Source: a virus
IMG/VR virus record: IMGVR_UViG_3300037606_000037
Location: 1-22,509 of that record
Length of the DNA: 22,509 nucleotides
Strand: one strand, 5' to 3'
Shown here piece by piece: positions 15,561-22,509 of this stretch. Each line of letters starts with the position of its first letter. Position 1 is the first letter of the stretch. The notes under the pieces were generated by a model. That model ran no database searches and was not told the origin of the DNA. It worked only from the letters and a program-made list of their open reading frames with translations. Made by a program: the position numbers and the translations under genes.

Positions 15561-15737
15561 TTAATCTTCCTCACGCTCTATTAGAAGCAACTCAATATCA
15601 ATGTCGTTGATATCAGCACCACTAAATACATCTTGAATATTCTCACGAATAACTTCTTCAAGGTACAAAGGATCTTGAAGTGAACGAGGTAGATCTGTGT
15701 CGTTCACAAAAGCGGTGAGTCGGATGTTAATTTTCAT
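15561..15737 (-). CDS. Small acidic hypothetical protein (58 aa)
   Basis: 58 residues from the ATG at 15737; an in-frame TTG two codons upstream is an alternative. The start overlaps the previous gene by 11 bases, and the stop directly abuts the HNH gene. The sequence is acidic (pattern D-I-N-D-I-D-I-E-L-L-L near the end), probably a beta strand-helix-strand fold. I recognise no family. Position between nuclease genes suggests a small accessory factor, without direct evidence. Confidence 0.6.
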   Translation of the reverse strand: MKINIRLTAFVNDTDLPRSLQDPLYLEEVIRENIQDVFSGADINDIDIELLLIEREED

Positions 15738-16017
15738 TGTCAAAAACGTGCCGAGTTAGAAAGTTTTCAAGAACGTCTGAATGCTTCTCGTATATAAACT
15801 TCATAAGCTTCTCTCGTTCTTCTGGATACGTAGCTAAGTAATTAGGAACAAGAGTTAACAACAATGCAGTCATAGAGATTGCTGGAGATTCAAACTTTGA
15901 TTCAACACCGCATGACACGATGGTTAACGTATTAGGAATCATCTTGCCTTCAGCATCTAGGTCAGGACGAAGAACGATCAGAGTGTCTCGGTCTTCAAGT
16001 TCAAAGGTATCAGTCAT
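15727..16017 (-). CDS. Small hypothetical protein (96 aa)
   Basis: 96 residues from the ATG at 16017, which overlaps the exonuclease stop by 8 bases (ATGACTGA). The longer frame reaching 16128 would overlap the exonuclease by 119 bases and is not credible. The N-terminal half reads like a beta-rich domain (R-D-T-L-I-V-L-R-P-D, N-T-L-T-I-V-S-C-G); the C-terminal half is helical, including a hydrophobic run A-L-L-L-T-L-V-P. I do not recognise a family. Confidence 0.65.
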   Translation of the reverse strand: MTDTFELEDRDTLIVLRPDLDAEGKMIPNTLTIVSCGVESKFESPAISMTALLLTLVPNYLATYPEEREKLMKFIYEKHSDVLENFLTRHVFDNEN

Positions 16018-16699
16018 TCGGTGATGTCCACATTTCATTAGGTGTTCTTCGAAGCCATAGCAATCTTGCATTCTCAAGAATTCTATCTTCAGATTGATAG
16101 GCTTCCATACAAACATTATACATATCAATCTCAGTCTCGCAACTCTTTAACATCTTCTCAGCTGTCTTAGGACCAACGCGATCAAGGCCAATGATATTGT
16201 CTGCACTGTCGCCCATCAAGATCTGCATGTAGAAAAACCTCATACCCTCATAAGGGGTGACGAAGAATTTCTCACGCTTCACAGGATTGTAATGCCAACC
16301 AGAGAACTGTTTAAAGTCTTTATCAATTGAGACGATGATGCAATCACCGTTGAGAGTTTGACCCTCAGTAGTAATTGCATCATCAGCTTCATAACCTTCG
16401 TAGATAACTGCACCCCACTCCTTAACCATATGTTCACGAACATCTTTTAAGTGACGAGGTTTAGTTTTGTTGGCACGGTTACCTTTGTATATGGCAGTGA
16501 CCGCAACATCAAATCTAAAGTTAGTCTTACCAGTTAGATAGAGATCCCAATCATCGTAAAACCTATCATCATGATCCACTGACATAATGATCTCAGCAAG
16601 AGACCTGTTAGTGTTCATGATAGCCATGCTCACCTTCTCGTTTTCACAAGCGGCAGCACAGCGATAGGCTACGATGTCAGCATCTATTAAGATTTTCAC
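16010..16699 (-). CDS. 5'-3' exonuclease (T7 gp6 / FEN-like nuclease)
   Basis: 229 residues with a GTG start that overlaps the upstream stop (GTGA). Metal-binding acidic residues of the PIN/5'-nuclease fold are visible: D6 and D8 (L-I-D-A-D), E104-A-D106-D107, D126-K-D128, and the C-terminal H2TH part G-D-S-A-D-N (163-168) followed by G-L-x-x-V-G-P-K-T-A. In T7-like phages this enzyme removes RNA primers, degrades host DNA and helps recombination. The context fits well: SSB upstream and polymerase and primase-helicase further upstream. The length is shorter than T7 gp6 (about 300). Confidence 0.93.
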   Translation of the reverse strand: MKILIDADIVAYRCAAACENEKVSMAIMNTNRSLAEIIMSVDHDDRFYDDWDLYLTGKTNFRFDVAVTAIYKGNRANKTKPRHLKDVREHMVKEWGAVIYEGYEADDAITTEGQTLNGDCIIVSIDKDFKQFSGWHYNPVKREKFFVTPYEGMRFFYMQILMGDSADNIIGLDRVGPKTAEKMLKSCETEIDMYNVCMEAYQSEDRILENARLLWLRRTPNEMWTSPND

Positions 16700-17118
16700 A
16701 GAACGTCTTCATCATCCAGTTCTACACCACCAGCATTAACATACTCAACCAAGTCAGTAACCACCAGTCGTTTCAGCGATGGGCTGTTACCTTTCTTATT
16801 CTTGTACTTCCATTCGTAAGAGCTAACCAAAGCTTTGCCAACGCTACCGTTACCAATTATCACATCAGCTGGAATCTCCATACCATCAGAGTCATGTGAG
16901 CGCATGGGGTTGTTACTCTTGCATGTGATGTACTTACCCATCTCAGGCCTCTTCTCTGAGTCTTCTGCAATAGTGATGCCCATACTTTCCAATGCTTCCA
17001 CAGCGCTATCGCTTAGGTTACACAGATTGAGTTGGTACTTGCCAGACATCTCATTCAGCTTGTGTGTTTGTGCCCAGTAGATGTCACACTTAATCTTTAC
17101 TTTCAAATCTTCAGTCAT
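16696..17118 (-). CDS. Putative single-stranded DNA-binding protein
   Basis: 140 residues from the ATG at 17118, chosen because GGA lies 6 bases upstream; a TTG at 17133 is the alternative. The body is beta-rich (K-V-K-I-K-C-D-I-Y-W, G-K-Y-Q-L-N-L, G-K-Y-I-T-C-K-S), consistent with an OB fold. The last residues E-L-D-D-E-D-V-L form an acidic tail like that of T7 gp2.5 and bacterial SSB, which recruits partner proteins. The gene lies between polymerase and exonuclease, where phages commonly place SSB. It is shorter than T7 gp2.5 (232). The assignment rests on tail, fold impression and context, not on a specific motif. Confidence 0.65.
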   Translation of the reverse strand: MTEDLKVKIKCDIYWAQTHKLNEMSGKYQLNLCNLSDSAVEALESMGITIAEDSEKRPEMGKYITCKSNNPMRSHDSDGMEIPADVIIGNGSVGKALVSSYEWKYKNKKGNSPSLKRLVVTDLVEYVNAGGVELDDEDVL

Positions 17119-17164
17119 ATAATTTCCAATCAAAATAAAGGCTATGACGTTAGCCTAATTAACG

Positions 17165-19231
17165 TTACCCGATGATAAGCTTCTCAGCCATGTCAACGTA
17201 GTAATTATAATCAAGGTCTTCACGATTAAAGTCCTTGACATTATTGCAAACCCACATACCCCAACCAGCTCCGATTGAAAGTCTACGTGGTTCTAAATCA
17301 TCCTTCAACGGCGGCATAACCTTAACAAGATCTGCACCAGCCCTGCAAGCATAAAACCTACAGGTGTTTTGTTGAACCTGTTCTGTACCATCAGCTAATA
17401 CTAGCACGAGCTTGCTACTTCTTGGCACCTTAGTACGCATCATGAAGTCGTAGTTGTCTTCGTGGTTTGTAATAAAGTTACGTATGTCAGCTCTATGTAA
17501 GATGTGTGCCTCAGCAGCCTTGCGAATAACAAGACCGCCTTGATCTTGATGCCAGCCTAGCCCTTCGTATTGGTATGCGCCCTTACGCTTAACCTTACCG
17601 TCAGTGTAAACAGCAATGTAGTTGTTCACGTCACGGACAATCATCTTACTATAGAAAGCAAACTCTAAATCTAAACCAACTTGCTTCTGCCACTCATCAC
17701 AGATTATATCATAAACATCCTTCTTGTTCTTAGGAAGTTTGACAGTGATGCCGTCAGTGTTAACTTGGATAAGAGACAAGCCTTCAATACCCATCAACTT
17801 CTCTGCTAACAAACATAATGATAGCTGACCATTGATGGTGATTGACATTGTGTACTTCGAATCATAGAACGGACTGTACTGACTGTTGCTGTCACCATAT
17901 ACACCGTTCAATGCCAGCTTCAGCATTGCATTCTCGACAGTACCTTTGGCATAGCTTTTGCGTTGTTGGTATACGTCTTCGTAGATGTCACAAAAGCGTT
18001 CACCTAAATGCTCAGGGAATACACGGTTGGCAATGGCAATGTTTGGGTACATCGAAGCAACGTCAGCATCAATGATGAAGTGATCATCATCCTCTTCAAC
18101 AGCCGCATCACTAATTGATCCATGAATGCCACCAGTACCAAAGTCGAAACGGAAACCATCGACAACAACATTCAAGTTGTCAGCGACATTCCAACACCCC
18201 CAATAGGAGAATTGTTTTTCACCCTTCTTCTTTGTCTTCAACTCAACAGCATCAATCCATCCAGCAGGGTGCTCTGCCATGAACTTTTCAACACTCTCAT
18301 CACTCGGCTTGAAGAAGAACTTCTTACGCTTTGTAAGCATGTCAGCAAACGGTGCAACATCACCAAGCTCATCTTCAGGGATGCTGCTTAGCACACCCTT
18401 AGTCTCTGTGATTTCTTTGTTGCGAAACCATTCCAGCACAGATATAAACTCAGGACGTTCAAAGTCGTAGTAGTTGAACAGGCAATCACCGATGTTAATT
18501 GATTCTCGAATAGTTTGTTGAATGACACGCTTATTATTAACACGTTTGTAACAGCTACCTTCCATCTCTTCTTCAAGACGCATAATGAAATAATCTTTAC
18601 CAATCTTTGTATCGTTGTGATTGATGAAGCTACGCTTATACTTGTTAGTCAGCTCTTCACGGAAAGAAAGCATTGGTAATGAGTGGTTATAAAACTTTAA
18701 TGTCTCACGTACATCATGCATGTTGTATTTAAGCAATACATCTATCTGATCATCCTCAAGATTGGTGCCAACCTCATAGGGTAGATCTTCGATGGTGTCT
18801 GATCGCATATTAAACTCAATCATTTTCAAGCTAGTTGACCTAGCCCTGTTGTCGAAGTGATGAATCTTAAACAAGTCAACCTGATTAACATGCTCATCAG
18901 AAACCCTGACTATCTTTTGAAACACATTCTCAGCACCGATAACCATCTGAGCTTTCTTGTATGTGCGTACAGCTACAGCCTTACCACTGACAGTTAAAGC
19001 TTTCTCACGAACAGACAAGAGGTCATGGACAACAGGGTAGTCAAAGCCAACGTTGTTAAATCCAATCATCCTGTCCTTGTTCTTACGAAGCTTGTCAAGA
19101 AAAGACAGCAGATCAGCTACATCATTCTTACGAGTTGAGCATTCGAACGCCACTTCATTCTCACCATTGGCATCAATGGCAGAGAACGTAAACACATTCG
19201 GATAAGTTTCAATGTCATATATCCAATCCAT
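17165..19231 (-). CDS. Family B-like DNA polymerase with 3'-5' exonuclease
   Basis: 688 residues from the ATG at 19231. An in-frame TTG at 19237 overlaps the stop of the micro-ORF upstream; neither start has a clear ribosome site. The exonuclease domain shows D6-I-E8-T, G-F-N-N-V-G-F-D64 and Y169-N-M-H-D173. Polymerase motifs are A: D390-V-A-S393-M-Y395-P, B: K438-L-A-L-N442-G-V-Y445-G, and C: V-N491-T-D493-G. These are family B signatures (DxxSLYP, KxxxNSxYG, DTD), with N in place of the first D of motif C. A G-G-I-H motif lies shortly before motif A. It copies the phage genome together with the adjacent primase-helicase. T7 itself uses a family A enzyme, so the replisome looks mixed. Confidence 0.9.
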   Translation of the reverse strand: MDWIYDIETYPNVFTFSAIDANGENEVAFECSTRKNDVADLLSFLDKLRKNKDRMIGFNNVGFDYPVVHDLLSVREKALTVSGKAVAVRTYKKAQMVIGAENVFQKIVRVSDEHVNQVDLFKIHHFDNRARSTSLKMIEFNMRSDTIEDLPYEVGTNLEDDQIDVLLKYNMHDVRETLKFYNHSLPMLSFREELTNKYKRSFINHNDTKIGKDYFIMRLEEEMEGSCYKRVNNKRVIQQTIRESINIGDCLFNYYDFERPEFISVLEWFRNKEITETKGVLSSIPEDELGDVAPFADMLTKRKKFFFKPSDESVEKFMAEHPAGWIDAVELKTKKKGEKQFSYWGCWNVADNLNVVVDGFRFDFGTGGIHGSISDAAVEEDDDHFIIDADVASMYPNIAIANRVFPEHLGERFCDIYEDVYQQRKSYAKGTVENAMLKLALNGVYGDSNSQYSPFYDSKYTMSITINGQLSLCLLAEKLMGIEGLSLIQVNTDGITVKLPKNKKDVYDIICDEWQKQVGLDLEFAFYSKMIVRDVNNYIAVYTDGKVKRKGAYQYEGLGWHQDQGGLVIRKAAEAHILHRADIRNFITNHEDNYDFMMRTKVPRSSKLVLVLADGTEQVQQNTCRFYACRAGADLVKVMPPLKDDLEPRRLSIGAGWGMWVCNNVKDFNREDLDYNYYVDMAEKLIIG

Positions 19232-19233
19232 GA

Positions 19234-19290
19234 TCAACCAATCGAACGGAGTAGTACAAACATTGAGAATAAAAGTATAGTTGCTAGCAT
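19234..19290 (-). CDS. 18-codon hydrophobic micro-ORF in the primase-polymerase gap
   Basis: An ATG at 19290 follows a perfect ribosome site AAGGA with 6-base spacing (AACAAA). It opens an 18-residue frame, MLATILLFSMFVLLRSIG, ended by a TGA 2 bases before the polymerase ATG. The product would be a single short membrane-seeking helix with a basic end. The polymerase has no obvious ribosome site of its own, so this frame could work as a coupling leader peptide, a membrane micropeptide, or both. It fills almost the entire 68-base gap. No family is known to me. Confidence 0.45.
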   Translation of the reverse strand: MLATILLFSMFVLLRSIG

Positions 19291-19299
19291 TTTGTTTCC

Positions 19300-20910
19300 T
19301 TAAAGAACGTCTTCGATTGGTTCGTATTCTAACATCCTTCCAGTTTCTTTGGTGTAGAGCAAGCTACATGCTGGCCCTGTTGTACCACTGAAACGATTCT
19401 TTAGAACACGAACGTGTGTTGTATTACGAACGGTTAAGTCTTCAGCTTGACCGTCTCTCTCTGCTCCAATAACCATATCACTAAGCTGTGCAATCGAACC
19501 ACTACCTCTTAACTGAGCAAGAGATGTTGCTGCACCTTCTTCGTGTCCCCTACCCTCAGGACGCTTAAGGTGTGACACCACAAACAAAGCAATGTTAGTT
19601 TCTTGAACCAGCATACGAAGCTTCGTCATAATCTCGTCAATAGCCTTGCGCTCATCACCACTCTCTTGTGCTGACACAATGATTGAGATGTGATCCACAA
19701 AGATATACTTGCATGACAAAGCCTTAGCCAAGTATCGCACACGATTAACGATGTTGTCAACGCTTGTGCTGCCGAAGTGATCGAATAAGAACAGACGACC
19801 AGTGCCGAGCGTAGCTTCATAAGCATCACGTCTTTCTTTGTCAGTGGTCGGTGTGTCTGGCAGGTGCATCGGAACGTTAGCAGCCAATGACATCATAGAC
19901 AAGCCAGTCTTGCGAATGCTTTCCTCTAAGAACATCAAGCCAATGTTGTCGTCAATGTTCTGTAATAAATGCCATACAATTTCTCGCAACAACTGACTCT
20001 TACCCAATCCACTACCAGCAGTGATTGTCACCAGCTCACCGTGACGTATACCATAGGTCATGTTATTCAACCCTTCCCACGGATAGCTACACTGTGCTGG
20101 TTCAAGCGGTGTACTAACTAAGTCCCAAAGAGATGTACCGCTAACAATTCCATCCGGTGTGTGCTGATCAGCCTTCCACCACTGCTGAACAAATAAGTCC
20201 TTCTCTCCCCCTATTAGGAAGTCACAAGCATCCTTGTAGTTGTTCATGCCCTTGAATAGCTTACTCTTGCCACCGAACAACTCAGCAACTTCTCTCGAAG
20301 CCTTACGTCCAGCATCATCGTTGTCAAAACAAACGATGATATTCTCGAACGATGACAACCATTCATAGTTGTCCTTACAGTTTTGCAATGCAGAGCCAGC
20401 ACCGTTGCGAACAGATACGCTAGGCCACTTAGACCCAGTCATCTGATAGCCAGCCATAGCATCAAACTCACCTTCGTAGATGGTTACATACTTACCGCCT
20501 GCGCTGAACAACTGCTGTCCAAATAAAGTTCCATCACTCCATTGACCTTCGCTGATAAATGTCTTGTCCTTCTTACCCCTAATCTTAGCACCAATAAACT
20601 CGTTAACGGCATTGTAATAGGGGAAGTAGTAGCTTCGATCTGTTACAACAACACCGAATGTTTCGCATGTTGAGATATTAATCTTACGGTCATTGATACC
20701 AGTGATGAAACCCGCCTCCATATCTTCTTTGACTTGCGATGGAGTTTTAGTTTGCTTAGGTTTCTTTTTAAGTTCGGTCACTTGAACAGTTCCATCGGAT
20801 GGGTGATATGTGTGACAGACAAAGCACTTGCTGCTGCCGTCTTCGTTGTATGACAAGCCATCACTGCTGGGGCAAGTGAGACACTTCTGATGAGTTAATG
20901 CAAACCCCAT
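19300..20910 (-). CDS. T7 gp4-like primase-helicase
   Basis: 536 residues from the ATG at 20910, which has AAGGA 6 bases upstream; the ATG 6 bases earlier abuts the ribosome site. The N-terminal zinc motif is C10-x-x-C13...C29-x-x-C32. The TOPRIM primase core has Y-E146-G-E148-F-D and F-D196-N-D198-D. The C-terminal DnaB-like helicase shows Walker A G-S-G-L-G-K-S (299-305), Walker B Y-I-F-V-D406-H, and a late motif R-V-L-K-N-R. It primes lagging-strand synthesis and unwinds DNA as a hexamer. The gene follows thyX with a 2-base gap and precedes the polymerase. Confidence 0.96.
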   Translation of the reverse strand: MGFALTHQKCLTCPSSDGLSYNEDGSSKCFVCHTYHPSDGTVQVTELKKKPKQTKTPSQVKEDMEAGFITGINDRKINISTCETFGVVVTDRSYYFPYYNAVNEFIGAKIRGKKDKTFISEGQWSDGTLFGQQLFSAGGKYVTIYEGEFDAMAGYQMTGSKWPSVSVRNGAGSALQNCKDNYEWLSSFENIIVCFDNDDAGRKASREVAELFGGKSKLFKGMNNYKDACDFLIGGEKDLFVQQWWKADQHTPDGIVSGTSLWDLVSTPLEPAQCSYPWEGLNNMTYGIRHGELVTITAGSGLGKSQLLREIVWHLLQNIDDNIGLMFLEESIRKTGLSMMSLAANVPMHLPDTPTTDKERRDAYEATLGTGRLFLFDHFGSTSVDNIVNRVRYLAKALSCKYIFVDHISIIVSAQESGDERKAIDEIMTKLRMLVQETNIALFVVSHLKRPEGRGHEEGAATSLAQLRGSGSIAQLSDMVIGAERDGQAEDLTVRNTTHVRVLKNRFSGTTGPACSLLYTKETGRMLEYEPIEDVL

Positions 20911-20912
20911 AT

Positions 20913-21533
20913 TCATTCCTTAAATAATGATTGAAACTCCGTCTTTAATATTGCTTTGCATTTATCTGCTACATCTCGGTGCTCTTTCTGTGTAGCAGCA
21001 TCACAACGAATGTCAACGTAATGCATCCAGCTACGTAACGTACCATTCATATACATCCTACTCATTGTCAATCCTTCAGGCAGCAACTTACGCGCTACCT
21101 CTTTAGCTATGCCGTTGTTAAGCGCAGCGCCATAGACACCCCTAACCTGTGCTATTAAGGTGCGTTGCATCTCGTCCCACCACCGCTGTAGCTCCCTGTC
21201 CTCAGTTGGCAGCGAGTTCTGCCTGTTCTTATCATCCTGCAAACGCACCTCAGACAGAGCGTAGTCATTAGCCACTGCATAACGTTGACTAAATTCTTGA
21301 AACGAAAAGCTCCTATGTCTGAGTATCTGCCGAGCAATGTCTCTGGTTGTTTCAATCTCCATACATACATTCACCATTTCAAATGGAGACCAGTGTTTAT
21401 TGTTAGCTAGATACTTGAGGAGCTTGGGTGCTGTTTCTTTGTTGTCTTGGTTTTCTGGGTTAGACACCCTCGCCATGTAAGCAACAAGCTCTTCACCTTG
21501 TGGTGTTGCCCATACTAGTTTAACTTTACTCAT
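20913..21533 (-). CDS. thyX: Flavin-dependent thymidylate synthase
   Basis: 206 residues from the ATG at 21533, which has a strong GAGGAAG site and overlaps the previous stop in ATGA; the frame extends 12 codons further up without a ribosome site. The ThyX signature R-H-R-x-F-S-x-x-x-x-S-x-R-Y is at 72-85, and H47-W-S-P-F-E precedes it. It methylates dUMP to dTMP using methylene-tetrahydrofolate and FAD. The length fits the family (about 200-250). It works with NrdAB to supply dNTPs for phage replication. Confidence 0.96.
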   Translation of the reverse strand: MSKVKLVWATPQGEELVAYMARVSNPENQDNKETAPKLLKYLANNKHWSPFEMVNVCMEIETTRDIARQILRHRSFSFQEFSQRYAVANDYALSEVRLQDDKNRQNSLPTEDRELQRWWDEMQRTLIAQVRGVYGAALNNGIAKEVARKLLPEGLTMSRMYMNGTLRSWMHYVDIRCDAATQKEHRDVADKCKAILKTEFQSLFKE

Positions 21534-21838
21534 ACTTCCTCGGCTTCCATTAAAAATAACAAACAACATACAGCGTGTGCAAGGTGGGGTAGTCCACTCT
21601 CACCATCAATAACTTCCCCTTTACTGTACGCTGTCATGTGCCTGTAAGCAGCAGCCTGATAGCGTAGGTGCAAGTTGTCAACCTTTTTCCAATTGTGTCG
21701 GTCATACTTCTTAGCACCGAACGTCAATACCTTCACCACTTCATCCACCGCATTGAATGGCAGCAGTGTGTAGTCTGGTTTATCGTTGTCATACTTAACA
21801 CCATTAATTATTTCTTTCGATGATTTTTGTTGCTTCAT
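21530..21838 (-). CDS. DUF5664-type protein (dATP/dGTP diphosphohydrolase-like)
   Basis: 102 residues, ATG at 21838, one base after the previous stop. The pattern K-Y-D-N-D-K-P-D-Y-T-L-L-P...A-V-D-E-V-V-K-V-L-T-F-G-A-K-K-Y-D-x-x-N-W and R-Y-x-A-A-A-Y-R-H...D-x-E-S-G-L-P-H-L-A-H-A matches the widespread phage family DUF5664, annotated as the N-terminal domain of dATP/dGTP diphosphohydrolases. The E/D/H-rich helices suggest a MazG-like metal site. It probably adjusts nucleotide pools; the exact reaction is not established from the sequence. It is coupled to thyX by an ATGA overlap. Confidence 0.85.
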   Translation of the reverse strand: MKQQKSSKEIINGVKYDNDKPDYTLLPFNAVDEVVKVLTFGAKKYDRHNWKKVDNLHLRYQAAAYRHMTAYSKGEVIDGESGLPHLAHAVCCLLFLMEAEEV

Positions 21839-21839
21839 G

Positions 21840-22190
21840 TTATGTCACACCATTCTTCTCTTTAACTAAATGGTAAAACCTTATTAACTCTTTGTCATAC
21901 TTACTAGCCCAGTCCACTACCTCACCCTCTGGCTTCCAGCTTTCATTTTCCCACATACTAAACCCAGCTTCTTCAGCAAGGTCTTTAATCTCCTCTGTGA
22001 ACTCTACAGCATCATAGTCAGGTGCTAGCTTTTTAGCCTCACCAATGCCTGCTTTTATAGCAGTGAGTATACCTAACCGCGTCAAGGCCACCACTGTCTC
22101 TGGTGGAAAGTCAAACTGATAAACAGCACTGCCGTCTACGTTATCACGTAATAGAGTTACGTTGCCCGTTCCTTCATCATTCATTTCCAT
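21840..22190 (-). CDS. Hypothetical protein (116 aa)
   Basis: 116 residues, ATG at 22190 with AAGGTG upstream; it overlaps the end of the previous gene by 14 bases. The product is acidic and helical (D-F-P-P-E-T-V-V-A-L-T-R-L-G-I-L-T-A-I-K-A-G, then W-E-N-E-S-W-K-P-E). The early part (Y-Q-F-D-F-P) may be a strand followed by helices. I recognise no family. Its location upstream of DUF5664 and thyX suggests an early gene of the nucleotide operon. Confidence 0.65.
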   Translation of the reverse strand: MEMNDEGTGNVTLLRDNVDGSAVYQFDFPPETVVALTRLGILTAIKAGIGEAKKLAPDYDAVEFTEEIKDLAEEAGFSMWENESWKPEGEVVDWASKYDKELIRFYHLVKEKNGVT

Positions 22191-22422
22191 AAGTCACCTT
22201 CTCTTTTGCACAAGACAGCTTTGCCATCTTTGTTAATAAATCATTCAACGGCTCTAACATCATAACCCTACAACAGCTAAGTGTAATGGGGCTGAACTCA
22301 GTACCGCTATCACTCTCTTCCACTCTGTTCAAATACTTATCAAAGAACTCTTTAACAAGCTCTTGCAGTATTAAAGCATCCTTTTCATTACGCATCTCAG
22401 CGCCTATCTCTTCATAGTCCAT
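22177..22422 (-). CDS. Hypothetical protein (81 aa)
   Basis: 81 residues from the ATG at 22422; two GTG codons lie directly upstream in frame and are alternatives. The product is acidic and helical (A-L-I-L-Q-E-L-V-K-E-F-F-D-K-Y), with a Cys-Cys pair in the middle. No family is recognised. Its start overlaps the stop of an upstream frame in a TGATG junction, the usual coupling in this operon. Confidence 0.6.
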   Translation of the reverse strand: MDYEEIGAEMRNEKDALILQELVKEFFDKYLNRVEESDSGTEFSPITLSCCRVMMLEPLNDLLTKMAKLSCAKEKVTYGNE

Positions 22423-22508
22423 CACCACTCGCTTTCATCGGCGACATTAACAGTCATCGTAGTACAGAGACCATTGTATATTGTCACCCAACTCATTGTT
22501 ATGATAGA
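22422..22508 (-). CDS. Possible 3' end of the next upstream gene, cut by the window edge
   Basis: A frame open from the right edge ends in TGA that shares its A with the next gene's ATG (TGATG). It reads ...MSWVTIYNGLC and ends VADESEW. No ribosome site precedes its only early ATG (22496), so if real it is probably the end of a longer gene. A second frame, ending at the TAA at 22447-22449, is also open to the edge, so which one is coding cannot be settled here. Confidence 0.3.
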   Translation of the reverse strand, partial: SIITMSWVTIYNGLCTTMTVNVADESEW

Positions 22509-22509
22509 C

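Noticed and set aside
16018-16128. 37-residue N-terminal extension of the 96-aa protein
   Set aside because: It would overlap the exonuclease by more than 100 bases; the ATG in the ATGACTGA overlap fits the operon style.
17165-19231. Polymerase as a T7-type family A enzyme, as neighbours would suggest
   Set aside because: Motifs A, B and C (DVASMYP, KLALNGVYG, NTDG) and their order match family B, and the family A helix-O motif is absent.

Overview
The window looks like part of a lytic podovirus-type (short-tailed) dsDNA phage genome, probably from an aquatic bacterium. It has two convergent gene blocks separated by a bidirectional terminator and a tRNA. The gene content is PhoH, ThyX, a class I ribonucleotide reductase, a T7-like primase-helicase and exonuclease, and large ejection-type virion proteins, with no phage RNA polymerase in the window. 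This recalls marine phages of the SIO1/VpV262 (Zobellviridae-like) type. That placement is inferred from gene content only; no search was run. Terminase, portal, capsid, tail tube and lysis genes are not seen and presumably lie outside.

Region 1 (6-8978, + strand) is a tightly packed late operon. It encodes a 593-aa Ala/Gln/Asn-rich protein with a long 11/22-residue repeat, two small proteins (65 and 154 aa), a 495-aa helical protein, a 1112-aa protein with hydrophobic segments, and a 565-aa protein whose middle resembles an ADP-ribosyltransferase-type fold. By size, order and composition these are most likely internal core or DNA-ejection proteins, analogous to T7 gp14-gp16. Junctions are ATGA/TAATG overlaps or gaps of about 10 bases.

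Region 2 (8979-9088) holds an intrinsic terminator that can work on both strands, then a complete tRNA-Arg(TCT) gene with encoded CCA on the minus strand. The tRNA's 5' end overlaps the 3' end of a small RMF-like gene.

Region 3 (9066-22509, - strand; transcription runs from the right edge leftwards) is the nucleotide-metabolism and replication block. In transcription order it carries two small unknown proteins, a DUF5664-type protein, ThyX, a TOPRIM primase-DnaB-type helicase, an 18-codon hydrophobic micro-ORF, a family-B-like DNA polymerase, a putative ssDNA-binding protein, a T7 gp6-like 5' nuclease, two small unknowns, an HNH endonuclease and a small unknown. Next come a putative promoter and terminator/attenuator, then NrdA, a conserved unknown protein, NrdB, an HNH-AP2 homing-type endonuclease seated exactly on a TAATG junction, PhoH, two tandem paralogous 61/63-aa proteins, a PD-(D/E)XK-like nuclease and the RMF-like protein. 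The genes together make dNTPs (NrdAB, ThyX), copy DNA (primase-helicase, polymerase, SSB), degrade or process DNA (exonuclease, nucleases), and may modify host translation or metabolism (RMF-like protein, tRNA, possible injected ART-like protein). Arginine codon use differs sharply between the blocks: AGA dominates in the late block and is rare in nrdA, matching the tRNA-Arg(TCT).
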